Of a stretch of 51,555 bases of DNA, positions 43,606 to 51,555 are shown in pieces. The DNA is taken from positions 1-51,555 of the forward strand of contig DASRJH010000236.1 in the NCBI GenBank assembly GCA_035649575.1, in the 5' to 3' direction. The stretch is from DASVAL01 sp035649575. Lineage in GTDB: Bacteria; Planctomycetota; UBA1135; UBA2386. Below the pieces are notes generated by a model. It made no database searches. It worked only from the letters and a program-made list of their open reading frames with translations, and was not told the DNA's origin. Both the position numbers and the translations under genes were made by a program. Numbering within the stretch: the first letter of the stretch is position 1; each line of letters begins with the position of its first letter.

Positions 43606-44403
43606 TCAGTGCACGAGCTCGCGCGCATCGTAGATCGGACCTTCCGTGCACGTGCGCGAGTAGGGCCATTGGCCGAAGCGCGAACCCTTCACCTTCACCG
43701 TGCACCCGTTGCAGACGCCGTAGCCACAGGCCATGTAGGTCTCGAGGCTCAGGAAACAGCGCAGGCCGCGCTTCTCGCAGAGGCTGGCGACCGCGAGCAT
43801 CATCGGGTCCGGGCCACAGCAGAAGACGACATCCGAAGCGCGCACGACGCCGCGCGTTACCAGGTCGTCGAGCAACGCCGTGACCATGCCGCGAAAGCCG
43901 TGGCTGCCGTCGTCCGTGGACGTGTGCACCTTGGCCAGGCCGTCGAAGTCCTCGAGACCCGCGAGTGCAGCGCGATTGCGCCCGCCGAACACGAGGCGCA
44001 TCGTGCGTCCCTTCGCTTTCTCGCACCTCGCTTGCAGCAGGAACGGCGCGAGGCCGACGCCGCCCGCGACGCAGACCGGATCGGCGATTTCCTGCGGGAA
44101 GGGCTGGCCGAGCGGGCCGCTCAACACGAGACCCTCGCCAGGCCGCAGATCGCAGAGAGCGCGCGTGCCTTCGCCGACGGGCTTGACGAGGAAGCTGCCG
44201 TGGACACCGTCGGCCGCGCGGTCGTAGAGCGAGAACGGGCGCGGCAACTGCACGGGCCAGCGCTTCTCGGTGCGCAGCATGTAGAACTGTCCCGGCAGCG
44301 TGGGTGCGATCGGGCCCTCGACCTCGAGGGCAAACGAACCACCGCCGAGATCGCGGCGGCGGCGCAGGGCGTGGACTCGGGTCAGCATCGGGCGGCGGAG
44401 CAT
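43606..44403 (-). CDS. pyrK: Dihydroorotate dehydrogenase electron-transfer subunit-like flavoprotein
   Basis: 265 residues. The FAD domain has RPFSLYD, the NAD-binding part GGVGLAPF and FGGRN, and the C-terminal [2Fe-2S] ligands are CGYGVCNGCTVKV and RTCTEGP, the layout of PyrK. PyrK passes electrons from dihydroorotate to NAD. No pyrD is in this window, so the partner must be elsewhere, or the protein serves another oxidoreductase. Start ATG 44403, or ATG 44388; no ribosome site decides. Confidence 0.8.
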   Translation of the reverse strand: MLRRPMLTRVHALRRRRDLGGGSFALEVEGPIAPTLPGQFYMLRTEKRWPVQLPRPFSLYDRAADGVHGSFLVKPVGEGTRALCDLRPGEGLVLSGPLGQPFPQEIADPVCVAGGVGLAPFLLQARCEKAKGRTMRLVFGGRNRAALAGLEDFDGLAKVHTSTDDGSHGFRGMVTALLDDLVTRGVVRASDVVFCCGPDPMMLAVASLCEKRGLRCFLSLETYMACGYGVCNGCTVKVKGSRFGQWPYSRTCTEGPIYDARELVH

Positions 44404-44426
44404 ACAGACTGCCCGCGCTCGCCGCG

Positions 44427-45383
44427 TCAATCGCGCGCGATAGCGGCCGCGGCGATGTGGGCGGACCGCGACGCCGGATCCGGCACGACCGCGCAACGCA
44501 TGGTCACGATCGGGATCTCGGGCGGCGCGTCGAAGCGAATCGGCAGCACCGTCACGCCGACGCCGCGGCTGACGTAGAGGCGGCAGTCGTTCTCGCGGAA
44601 CCAGCCGCGCTCGTAGCCGAACCGGCTGTGGTGGATCGGCGCCCAGCCGGCAAGGCGGATCTGCCCGCCGTGCGTGTGCCCCGCGAGCGTGAGGTCGACG
44701 TCGACGGCGGCCGCCTCGTAGAAGAAGTCGGGGTGATGGCTCAGCAGCACGGTCGTCTCGCCGGTGCGTCGCCCGTGCAACGCCGCCGCGAGGTCGGGCG
44801 TGCCTTCCGTGAGGTCGTCGACGCCGCACAACCACAGCGACGAGCCGCCGTGTTCGATACGGAGGCCGCGGTTGAGCAGCACGCGCACGCCGCACGACTC
44901 GAGAAAGGTGATCCAGGACCCGATGCCGCGACCCCAGAAGTGGTCGTGATTGCCCGGCACCGCGAACATGCCCAAACGCGGGCGCAGCGCCTCGAGCGGT
45001 CCCTTCCATAGCAGCAGCTCGCGTTCGCGCGTGTTGATGAGGTCGCCACCCAAGAGCACGAGGTCGGGGCCGGCGGTCTGCACGCGCTCGAGGATCGCGC
45101 GGAGGTCGGCCTCGCCGAGGAAGCTGCCCGCGTGCACGTCCGTCACGAACGCGATGCGCAGGCCGTCGAGCCCGGCCATGCCGGGTCGCACCGGCAGCAC
45201 GAGCTCCGGCAGTTCGAGTTGACGCCCGATGCGCCGGTGCAGCCACCTGGCTCCCGGCAACAGGTCGAGGCCGCGGTTGATCCAGGCGATCACCTCGGCA
45301 CAACAACGGCGCCAGCGCGTGCGCCGGCCCGACAACGGGCCCCGGGGCATCGGCGATTGCCGGCCGGTTCGCGCCGCGGTCAC
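44427..45383 (-). CDS. Membrane-proximal metallophosphoesterase
   Basis: 318 residues from GTG 45383 (ATG 45350 is possible). All metal motifs of the calcineurin-like fold are present: FVTDVHAG, LGGDLIN, GNHDHFW, LLSHHPDFFYEA and GHTHGGQIR. A basic, weakly amphipathic N-terminus suggests peripheral membrane contact. It resembles YkuE/LpxH-like phosphoesterases that act on phospholipid or cell-wall precursors. The substrate is unknown. It is 23 nt upstream of the PyrK-like gene and may be cotranscribed with it. Confidence 0.85.
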   Translation of the reverse strand: MTAARTGRQSPMPRGPLSGRRTRWRRCCAEVIAWINRGLDLLPGARWLHRRIGRQLELPELVLPVRPGMAGLDGLRIAFVTDVHAGSFLGEADLRAILERVQTAGPDLVLLGGDLINTRERELLLWKGPLEALRPRLGMFAVPGNHDHFWGRGIGSWITFLESCGVRVLLNRGLRIEHGGSSLWLCGVDDLTEGTPDLAAALHGRRTGETTVLLSHHPDFFYEAAAVDVDLTLAGHTHGGQIRLAGWAPIHHSRFGYERGWFRENDCRLYVSRGVGVTVLPIRFDAPPEIPIVTMRCAVVPDPASRSAHIAAAAIARD

Positions 45384-45498
45384 TGTCTCAGCTCCGCACC
45401 GCGGCCGGGACCTTTCCCAGCAACTTGTTGAACAACGTGCGCACGCCGATGCCCAGCATAGCCGCGGTGCGCGTGTCGCGCCGGGTCAGCGCATCGAT

Positions 45499-46497
45499 TC
45501 ACTGATCTCGCTCGCCCGGCCACGTCAGCGCCTCGATGGCCGTCCGCCGCGAGTATCCGCTGTGAAGGTTCATCCAGCGGAAGTGCTCCATCGCCGATTG
45601 CGCGGCCATGCCCCACGGACCGAGCACTTCGACTTCCTGCCGTGCTCCGGTCCGCGCGACGTCGCGGGCGGCGATCGCGAGGAACGGCTCGCGGACTTCC
45701 TGCTCGCGGAGCTGGTACTCGCGTGTCGAGCCCGCGAGCGAGAGACCCTCGTAGCGCTCGCTGTAGCGGAACAGCAGCTCGCGACATTGCCCCTGCGTGA
45801 AGAGCGCCCCGAACGAGCCCTCGCTCTTCACCACGGGCGCCAATTCCTCGATCGCCTGCTGCAGGCGTTGTGCGGCTTGCTTGTCGAGTTCTGCGGCAAG
45901 CGTGCTGTTGCCCTGTTCGCGCGCCTGCGTGGCGCGGTCCATCAGCGCCTGGCCCGCCCTGAGCAGCGCCCTCGCCACACGCAGCGGATCCGACGAGCCG
46001 CGGATCTGCGCACCCTGTGGTGCGTGCGGCGGCGCGACGACTGGCGCGGCGGACGGCCCCGGTGGTGGCCCAGCTGGCGGCCCGGCTGGCAACACGGCTG
46101 GCAGCTCCGGGGCCGCCGCCGGCATGTCGAGGAGTTCCCGTTCGCAGCCTTCGGAACCGGGTTGCAGCAAGGCGCCCGCGCGCCGCTGCTCGACCGCCGC
46201 GCGCAGCTTGTCGCACTGCTCGCGCAGCGCCGACGTGCGGTCCTCCTGCTCGCGCTGTTCGCACACGAGCTGATCCAAGGTCAGCCCCGTGACGCCATGC
46301 GCGACGCCGCCCGACTCGAGCGGCTGACCGAGCCCGTGGCGCAGGCGCAACTCGATGAGACGCTGGACCTCGCTGCGATTCTCGAGCAGCTCGCGCTGCA
46401 ACCGCTGCAGGTCCGCAACATCGCCGGGACCGCCCTGCGCGAGTGCGAGCGCCGCCGTCGCGAACGCAGCGCCGAACAGCGGCACCAGGCGCATCAT
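45499..46497 (-). CDS. Secreted coiled-coil, proline-rich protein (cassette gene 6)
   Basis: 332 residues starting MM at 46497. A signal peptide (about 1-20) is followed by a coiled coil (LQRLQRELLENRSEVQRLIEL, REQEDRTSALREQCDKLRAAV), a Pro-rich linker near 125-160, and a C-terminal helical domain (LRVARALLRAGQALMDRA). No family was recognised. It is the last of six genes joined by 4-nt overlaps and is probably periplasmic. The 115-bp gap to 45384 shows nothing. Confidence 0.65.
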   Translation of the reverse strand: MMRLVPLFGAAFATAALALAQGGPGDVADLQRLQRELLENRSEVQRLIELRLRHGLGQPLESGGVAHGVTGLTLDQLVCEQREQEDRTSALREQCDKLRAAVEQRRAGALLQPGSEGCERELLDMPAAAPELPAVLPAGPPAGPPPGPSAAPVVAPPHAPQGAQIRGSSDPLRVARALLRAGQALMDRATQAREQGNSTLAAELDKQAAQRLQQAIEELAPVVKSEGSFGALFTQGQCRELLFRYSERYEGLSLAGSTREYQLREQEVREPFLAIAARDVARTGARQEVEVLGPWGMAAQSAMEHFRWMNLHSGYSRRTAIEALTWPGERDQ

Positions 46498-48161
46498 CGC
46501 AGGATCCCCCGATAGGCATCGGCCGCGTGCTCGAACATGCCGAGCTGCATGTAGGCATCGCCGATCATGGTCGCGGTGCGGCCCTGCAGCTCGGGATCCG
46601 CGATCCGCGGAGCCGCGACGACAGCCTGCGGCGGGAATTCGGCCAGGTGCTTGCCGGCGGCGGCCTGCTCGTAGAGCGCCACGAGGGTCTTGAACCGGGC
46701 CTCGTCGCCCGCTGCGTCCTGCCGCGACGCGAGCGGGCGGGCGACCGAGATCGCACGCTGCCACTGCCGATCCGCGAGCAGTTCGTCGACGAGGAACAGC
46801 GCGAGTGCCGGCTCTTCGCCGCGCGACACGATGAGCTCGAGCTCGAGGAACGCTTTCTCCTTCTCGCCGAGCGCGAGCGCCGTCTTCGCCCAAGTCCGCA
46901 GCGCGCGTTCGCGCCAGGTGCTCGACATGGTGCCGAGGTGTCGCGTGCGCGCTTCGACACTCGCCGCGCGAGCCTCTACGAATCGCTTCTGCTCGAGGTA
47001 GGACTCGGCCAGCAGCACCTGCGCGATGCCGCACCGCGGATCCGTTCCGGCGTGGATCAGGAACCATTCGAACGAGCGCATCGCCAGATCGGCGTCGCGC
47101 CGGCCCAGCGCTCCGTAACCGAGCAGGAAGTGGTAGTCGAGCAGCTGCGGGCCGGTGAGCTCGGCGAAGCAGGATGACTCGCGCAGCGTCAGCACAGTCT
47201 CGTGCACGGCCTCGGGTTGCTCGAGGTGGAACTGGGCCAGCCCGGCCAGCAGCCAGACCTCGAGCGTCTCGACGCTGTCGGGCAGCCGGATGACCCTCGC
47301 TTGCAGCTCGCTCTCGCACCGCTGCGCCTGCTCAGCAAGCACATCGCGGTCCGTCGCCGCCGTGGCCTGACCGAGCATGGCCTTGCCGAGCAGGACCGTC
47401 GCCGGCGCCACTTCGGGTGCGCGCGGCATGTTGCCGAGCAGCTTGCGCGCCCACTCCTCGGCCTTGGCAAACTCTTCGATCTGCTTCTCGCGGTCGTCGT
47501 GTCCGCGGGCGAGGTCGAAGTGGCATTGGCCGACCCGCAGGATCGCCTCGGCCACGCGGTCGTGCGGCCCCATGTCCGAGGCCTCGGCGAAGAACGCGAT
47601 CGCCGCATCGAGGTCCCCGCTCTCGACGAGCAACCGGCCGAAGTCCATGCGCACGCGGGCGGCTTCCTGCTGCACGATCGGCTCGTGCTGCAGCTCGTCG
47701 CGCAGGAACGACCGATACCACTGCTGCGCGAGCGCACGCAGACGCTGCCGGCCGGACGGAGTGTCCGCAGACGGTGGGCGCACGACGTGCAGCGTGGACC
47801 TCGCACCTTCGACAGGCTCGGCATCCTGCAGGATGCAATCCGCGCCGCCGGCCACCGCGATGAGCAGAGCCGCCATGCGCGGATCCTGGTTCGCGAAGTC
47901 GAGGTCGACGCTCTCGATGCGTAGCTCGTCCTCGAGCGGCCGGCTCTCGATCGTCACGTTCCAACCGGCCGCCTGGCCGAGTCGATGCAGCGCATCGAGG
48001 CAATGCACGGCCCGCGCATCGGCCGAGACGACCATGCGCGACGGCGCTCCCTCGGACTGCGGCAAGGTGCGCACGACGAACATCGGCTCGCCCGCCTGCC
48101 GCTCGGCGTGACCGGGCGCCTGCATGACCGCGGCCAGCAGGCAAGCCGAAGCCAGAGTCAC
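46494..48161 (-). CDS. Exported STN-like plus TPR-like protein (cassette gene 5)
   Basis: 555 residues from GTG 48161. A signal peptide (1-19) precedes an STN-like (secretin/TonB short N-terminal) domain at about 45-110 (VHCLDALHRLGQAAGWNVTIE, PRMAALLIAVAGGADCIL). Helical TPR-like repeats occupy 140-550 (FGRLLVESGDLDAAIAFFAEA, HFLLGYGALGRRDADLAMRSFEW, IGDAYMQLGMFEHAADAYRGIL). STN domains usually occur in secretin or TonB systems; here it is paired with a protein-binding scaffold instead. Probably periplasmic. Confidence 0.7.
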   Translation of the reverse strand: MTLASACLLAAVMQAPGHAERQAGEPMFVVRTLPQSEGAPSRMVVSADARAVHCLDALHRLGQAAGWNVTIESRPLEDELRIESVDLDFANQDPRMAALLIAVAGGADCILQDAEPVEGARSTLHVVRPPSADTPSGRQRLRALAQQWYRSFLRDELQHEPIVQQEAARVRMDFGRLLVESGDLDAAIAFFAEASDMGPHDRVAEAILRVGQCHFDLARGHDDREKQIEEFAKAEEWARKLLGNMPRAPEVAPATVLLGKAMLGQATAATDRDVLAEQAQRCESELQARVIRLPDSVETLEVWLLAGLAQFHLEQPEAVHETVLTLRESSCFAELTGPQLLDYHFLLGYGALGRRDADLAMRSFEWFLIHAGTDPRCGIAQVLLAESYLEQKRFVEARAASVEARTRHLGTMSSTWRERALRTWAKTALALGEKEKAFLELELIVSRGEEPALALFLVDELLADRQWQRAISVARPLASRQDAAGDEARFKTLVALYEQAAAGKHLAEFPPQAVVAAPRIADPELQGRTATMIGDAYMQLGMFEHAADAYRGILR

Positions 48162-49072
48162 TTGCCTCGCTCCGTCTGACTCTTCGCCTGCCCGCGCAAT
48201 CGGGTGGCCGTCTCCTCGAGCTCGCGCAAGCGCGTCTGCTCCTCCGCGGCATTGGCCTGCTGCCGATAGCTGTCGCCGAGCTGCAGATACGCCTCGGCGA
48301 CGTGCTTGTAGAGCCAGCTCGGGATCTGCCGCTGTTGCAGCAGGAACCGCGCCCAGACCCGCCGCAGGGACTCCTGGTCGCCGCTCTCGGCAGCTGCCTT
48401 CGCCATCGACACGAGGTCCTCGGGCAGGCTGTGACTGCCGTCGATCGCGTCGGCGCGGCGCTGGTAGTCCTGCGCCTTCTTGAAGTCGTTGTTGCGCGCC
48501 GCGTAGTGCGCCAGCGCCATCAACACGCTGAGCTGCTGGCTCGGCAGCATGCGCGGCGAGTCGGCCAAGTACTTGTCGAGGATCGCCACCGCCTGCGCGA
48601 AGTCCCGTCTCTCGGCCGCGGCGAGCGCGCGGTTGTATGGCTCGGTGAAACTCGTCTGGGACGCGGGACGGGTGCCGGTGGTCGCCGGCGTGCGAACCTC
48701 GGTGTCGTTCGGCGAGACAGTGCGCGGCGCCGGCGCGGGCCACGCAGCCACCACGATCATCGCGAGCACGTTGGCCGCGAGCAGCACGCGCAGCGTGAGC
48801 TCACGCCGGCTGCCGCGCCGCGTCCTGTGCTCCTCCTGGAAGAGCTCGGCCTGCGCGCTGGCAAGGGCCTGTTCGCCTTCCGCGAGTGCTTGCTCGGCCG
48901 CCGCGATTGCCTGCCCCGCGAGGTCCCGCTTCCTCGTCGCGGTGCCAGGGGCCTTGTTCGCAACGTCATCCGCAACAGACATCAGGTCTGGGAGCGGCGT
49001 CTCGTCCGCGGCAGGCACATGCGTGGCATCCGTGGCTTGTGCCTTCGTCTTGTCGCCCTGGTCTTCGGTCAC
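48158..49072 (-). CDS. Membrane-anchored TPR-like protein (cassette gene 4)
   Basis: 304 residues from GTG 49072. An acidic N-terminus leads to an Ala/Glu-rich coiled coil at 51-82 (AAAEQALAEGEQALASAQAE), a single helix at about 92-111, and a C-terminal TPR-like domain (NRALAAAERRDFAQAVAILDKYL, LVSMAKAAAESGDQESLRR). This would put the coiled coil in the cytoplasm and the TPR-like part outside. No family was named. It is coupled to its neighbours on both sides by 4-nt overlaps. Confidence 0.7.
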   Translation of the reverse strand: MTEDQGDKTKAQATDATHVPAADETPLPDLMSVADDVANKAPGTATRKRDLAGQAIAAAEQALAEGEQALASAQAELFQEEHRTRRGSRRELTLRVLLAANVLAMIVVAAWPAPAPRTVSPNDTEVRTPATTGTRPASQTSFTEPYNRALAAAERRDFAQAVAILDKYLADSPRMLPSQQLSVLMALAHYAARNNDFKKAQDYQRRADAIDGSHSLPEDLVSMAKAAAESGDQESLRRVWARFLLQQRQIPSWLYKHVAEAYLQLGDSYRQQANAAEEQTRLRELEETATRLRGQAKSQTERGK

Positions 49073-49929
49073 GTCTGGCTCCAGAGGTCGGCGAAAACCG
49101 CCGGCAAGCGGGGTCCGACCTTCTCTCTCATCGGCATGTCATCGGCCATTCCCTGATCCATCGCCCAGGAAGCCAGCGTTTCCGGGACGTTCAGGAAATG
49201 GACGCGGCGTCCGGCCGCTGTGAACTCGCGTTTTCGCAGCAAGCAAGCCGCGAGTTGCACCGGTGACAGCGACGTGCCGTGAAAATCGACAGCCAGTTCG
49301 GGCACCTCGGGCCAGGGCGCCTCCGGCGAAGTCACGGGCACGGAGAGGTCGGGCCTGCCGTCGCGGCACAACCGCAGCCGCACGCGCCGCCGGCCGTCGT
49401 GCGGCAGCACCTGCAGGTCGCCGCCGAGCGCGTCTAGCCCGGCAGCCGCGAAATCGCGGGGCAGGTCCGCCTGCAGCAGCAGCACGGCGCCATCGTCGAG
49501 GACTTCGATCGCGGTGTGAGGCGGCAGCAGCGCACGCAGGCCGTCGATCACGCGCTGGACGTCGACCGGAACCGACCGATCGGGCGTCGTGCCAGGACTC
49601 GAATGACTCTGCAGGGACGCCAACACCTCGAGCAGCCGCGAGGTTGACACGGGCTTCTGCAGCACGAGACGAACGGCGCGATGTCCTGCGACCTCCTCGG
49701 GATGGCCGCTGATCGCAACGACGGGCCATGGGCAGTCGGCGAGGAACTGGGCCGCGATTCCGTCGGACAGCCGCCAGTCGGTGACGACGACGTCGAAGCT
49801 CGAGACCGCGATCGCGCGGCCGGCATCCGCGCAGGTCCCGGCCGTGCGCACCTCGTGTCCCTTGCGGCGCAGCAGCGCGGCCAGGCCCTCGCGGATGCCC
49901 GGCTCGTCGTCGACCAGGAGACACTTCAT
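49069..49929 (-). CDS. Response regulator fused to a STAS-like domain (cassette gene 3)
   Basis: 286 residues from ATG 49929. The receiver domain (1-110) has acidic Asp7-Asp8, the phospho-acceptor Asp51 (VVVTDWRL), Ser74 in VAISGH and Lys92 in LQKPV, all expected. There is no DNA-binding output. After a middle region, residues 210-265 resemble a STAS domain (LAVDFHGTSLSPVQLAACLL, RRVHFLNVPETLASWAMDQGMADD). Phosphorylation by the adjacent kinase probably controls a STAS interaction rather than transcription. Confidence 0.78.
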   Translation of the reverse strand: MKCLLVDDEPGIREGLAALLRRKGHEVRTAGTCADAGRAIAVSSFDVVVTDWRLSDGIAAQFLADCPWPVVAISGHPEEVAGHRAVRLVLQKPVSTSRLLEVLASLQSHSSPGTTPDRSVPVDVQRVIDGLRALLPPHTAIEVLDDGAVLLLQADLPRDFAAAGLDALGGDLQVLPHDGRRRVRLRLCRDGRPDLSVPVTSPEAPWPEVPELAVDFHGTSLSPVQLAACLLRKREFTAAGRRVHFLNVPETLASWAMDQGMADDMPMREKVGPRLPAVFADLWSQT

Positions 49930-50564
49930 GCCCGCGCTGGGCGCGCCGCGGCGCGCGGCAACGTGATCGTGAAGCGCGTGCCGCGGGTCAGCGGCACACA
50001 GCGGATGCGACCCGAGAGCACCTTGACCGTCGTCGCAACCGCGTAGAGGCCGAGGCCCGCGCTGCCGTTCGTCGACCATCCGGCTTCGAAGATCTTCTCG
50101 GCGCAATCGCGCACGACACCCGATCCGTCGTCTTCGACGTGGATGTCGACCTCGGCCTGGTCGCTCTGGGCTGCGATGCGGATCGTCTGCGCGCCGGCCT
50201 GGAGCGCATTCTCGCAGAGGTTGTCGAGCGCCCGTTCGAGCAACGCGCGGTTGCCCTGCACTGAAGCTTCCGCGGCGCAGCAGACGACCTCGGCACCGTG
50301 ACGCGACGCGACGGCAGAGAGCAGTTCTGCGACGCCGATCGCGCCCTGCTGCGGGTAGCCCGTTCGCGCGATGGCGAGCCAACCATCGAGGATGCTGGTC
50401 ATGCGCTCGAGATCGCGCAGCGCGCCGTCGAGCACGGGCACGCGCGGATCACCGGCATCGACCATTTCGCGTGCGAGCGTGACGCGGGTCATCGCGGCCG
50501 CGAGCGGATTGCGCAGCTCGTGGCCGAGCAACCCGGGAAGGTGCCCGGCCTCGATCGGGCTCAC
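49926..50564 (-). CDS. Soluble histidine kinase (cassette gene 2)
   Basis: 212 residues from GTG 50564. The H-box LLGHELRNPLAAAMTRVTLA (His15), N-box LERALDNLCENALQ, G1 DDGSGV and G2 GLGLYAV are intact. It has no input domain and no membrane helix, so it must be activated by a partner protein. It overlaps the sigma-54 activator by GTGA and the receiver gene by ATGA, so all three should be made together. NtrB-like without a sensor is the nearest description. Confidence 0.85.
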   Translation of the reverse strand: MSPIEAGHLPGLLGHELRNPLAAAMTRVTLAREMVDAGDPRVPVLDGALRDLERMTSILDGWLAIARTGYPQQGAIGVAELLSAVASRHGAEVVCCAAEASVQGNRALLERALDNLCENALQAGAQTIRIAAQSDQAEVDIHVEDDGSGVVRDCAEKIFEAGWSTNGSAGLGLYAVATTVKVLSGRIRCVPLTRGTRFTITLPRAAARPARA

Positions 50565-51555
50565 ACGACCACCTTCGAACGCAGCGGCCGCTTGCCGAGC
50601 TCGTAGACGCGGATCTTGTTGTAGAGCGTCGTCCGGTTGATCCCGAGGATCGCCGCGGCCCGGCTGATGTTCCACTGCGTGTCGTCGAGCACCTTCGCGA
50701 CGAGTTGGCTCTCGAGCGCGCGGATCGAGCGGTCGGCCCCCGCGAGCACGACGGCCGTGCGATCGATCTGGTCGCTGCCGTCGGGCATGCCACCCGTGAA
50801 GGTCGGCAGGTGCGGTTCGTCGATCATTCCGGTCGAGCAGACGATGCAGGCGTGCTCGATCGCGTTGCGCATCTCGCGCACGTTGCCGGGCCACGTGTAT
50901 TCACACAGCGTCTCCATCGCTTCTTCCGTGAAACCCGACAGGGCCTTGCCCATCTGCCGGCCGATCTGGTCGAGGAAGAAGTGCGACAGCAGCGGGATGT
51001 CGGCGGCGCGCTCGCGCAGCGGCGGCACGTGCACCGTCATCACGTTGAGGCGATAGAACAGGTCTTCGCGGAAGGCGCCGGACGGCACCATCTGACGCAG
51101 GTCGCGGTTCGTGCTCGCGACGATGCGGACGTCCGCCGGCACGTCCTGCACGCCGCCGACCCTGCGGAACGTTCGTTCCTGCAACACCCGCAGCAGCTTT
51201 GCCTGCAGCGCCGTCTTCATCTCCGCGATCTCGTCGAGGAACAGCGTGCCGCCCGAAGCAACGGCGAACAGCCCGTCCTTGCCGTCCTTCGCGGCGCCCG
51301 TGAAGGCGCCCGGCTCGTAGCCGAACAGCTCGGCCTCGAGCAGCGCTTCGGTCAGCGCGGCGCAGTTGATCGCGACGAACGGACCATGGCGCCGGCCGCT
51401 GCGCTCGTGGATGCAACGCGCGACGAGCTCCTTGCCCGTGCCACTCTGTCCGGTCACGAGCACCGTGGTGTCGGGTGCGTGGCAGACCTGGTCGATCCTG
51501 GTCTGCACGTCGCGGATCGCCGGCGAGAGGCCGACGAGCTCGGTCGAGGTCAGCT
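50561..51555 (-). CDS. Sigma-54-dependent transcriptional activator, N-terminus beyond the window (cassette gene 1, partial)
   Basis: At least 331 residues are in the window, and the frame stays open to 51555 with LVGLSPAIRDV, the usual lead-in to the AAA domain. Walker A GQSGTGKE, the sigma-54 loop GAFTGA (EPGAFTGAAKDG), Walker B GGTLFLDEIAEM and the C-terminal Fis-type HTH (NISRAAAILGINRTTLYNKI) are intact. The regulatory N-terminal domain lies off the right edge. It heads the cassette. It probably activates a sigma-54 promoter in response to the kinase encoded next. Confidence 0.93.
   Translation of the reverse strand, partial: LTSTELVGLSPAIRDVQTRIDQVCHAPDTTVLVTGQSGTGKELVARCIHERSGRRHGPFVAINCAALTEALLEAELFGYEPGAFTGAAKDGKDGLFAVASGGTLFLDEIAEMKTALQAKLLRVLQERTFRRVGGVQDVPADVRIVASTNRDLRQMVPSGAFREDLFYRLNVMTVHVPPLRERAADIPLLSHFFLDQIGRQMGKALSGFTEEAMETLCEYTWPGNVREMRNAIEHACIVCSTGMIDEPHLPTFTGGMPDGSDQIDRTAVVLAGADRSIRALESQLVAKVLDDTQWNISRAAAILGINRTTLYNKIRVYELGKRPLRSKVVV

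Overview
The window is uniformly GC-rich, densely packed bacterial chromosome and most likely comes from a planctomycete (Planctomycetota). The main reasons are a DUF1549/DUF1553 cytochrome-like protein followed by a Tat-exported DUF1501 protein, two ECF sigma factor / Ser-Thr kinase pairs, a kinase fused to FG-GAP repeats, and several secreted kelch-type proteins that share a C-terminal GxGCxG...GMxGC...SNA module. The phylum is inferred from this gene content; there is no rRNA in the window to confirm it.

Layout. 1-3343: the 5' end of a PepSY-type membrane gene, an RsbR-like protein (non-heme globin plus STAS), and three lipoproteins, two of them a tandem duplication. 3681-5988: an ECF sigma factor and a Ser/Thr kinase whose membrane segment has moved into another frame. 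6012-7161: TerB-like protein, YHS-type lipoprotein and a small secreted protein. 7191-14068: exported alanine-racemase-like protein, sbcDC, and a class A beta-lactamase-like lipoprotein. 14076-14420: a 40-bp tandem repeat array and a strong hairpin terminator. 14418-19205: secreted proteins, an NAD-dependent epimerase, a HEAT-like membrane protein and ribosomal protein L33. 19206-19564: a structured non-coding stretch. 19565-27858: an SDR, two kelch proteins, and an ECF sigma factor coupled to a 1295-residue kinase. 28107-31627: an enoyl-CoA hydratase / acyl-CoA dehydrogenase pair and motAB. 31813-36050: a kelch protein, a decayed RCC1-type gene and two glycosyltransferases. 36131-38944: a PaaK-type ligase with a 68-residue partner, an Rpn-family nuclease and a duplicated piece of its tail. 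39022-45383: DUF1549/DUF1501 pair, DUF2237 protein, PyrK-like flavoprotein and a metallophosphoesterase. 45499-51555: six minus-strand genes joined by 4-nt overlaps.

The last block is the most coherent candidate for an undescribed system. It has a sigma-54 activator, a soluble histidine kinase, a receiver fused to a STAS-like domain, a membrane-anchored TPR-like protein, an exported STN-plus-TPR protein and an exported proline-rich coiled-coil protein, all in one translationally coupled cassette. A second recurring theme is the shared C-terminal module on five secreted or decayed proteins, which looks like a sorting or anchoring tag. Start codons were chosen by Shine-Dalgarno sequence, signal peptide position or overlap with the upstream gene, and many are GTG or TTG.
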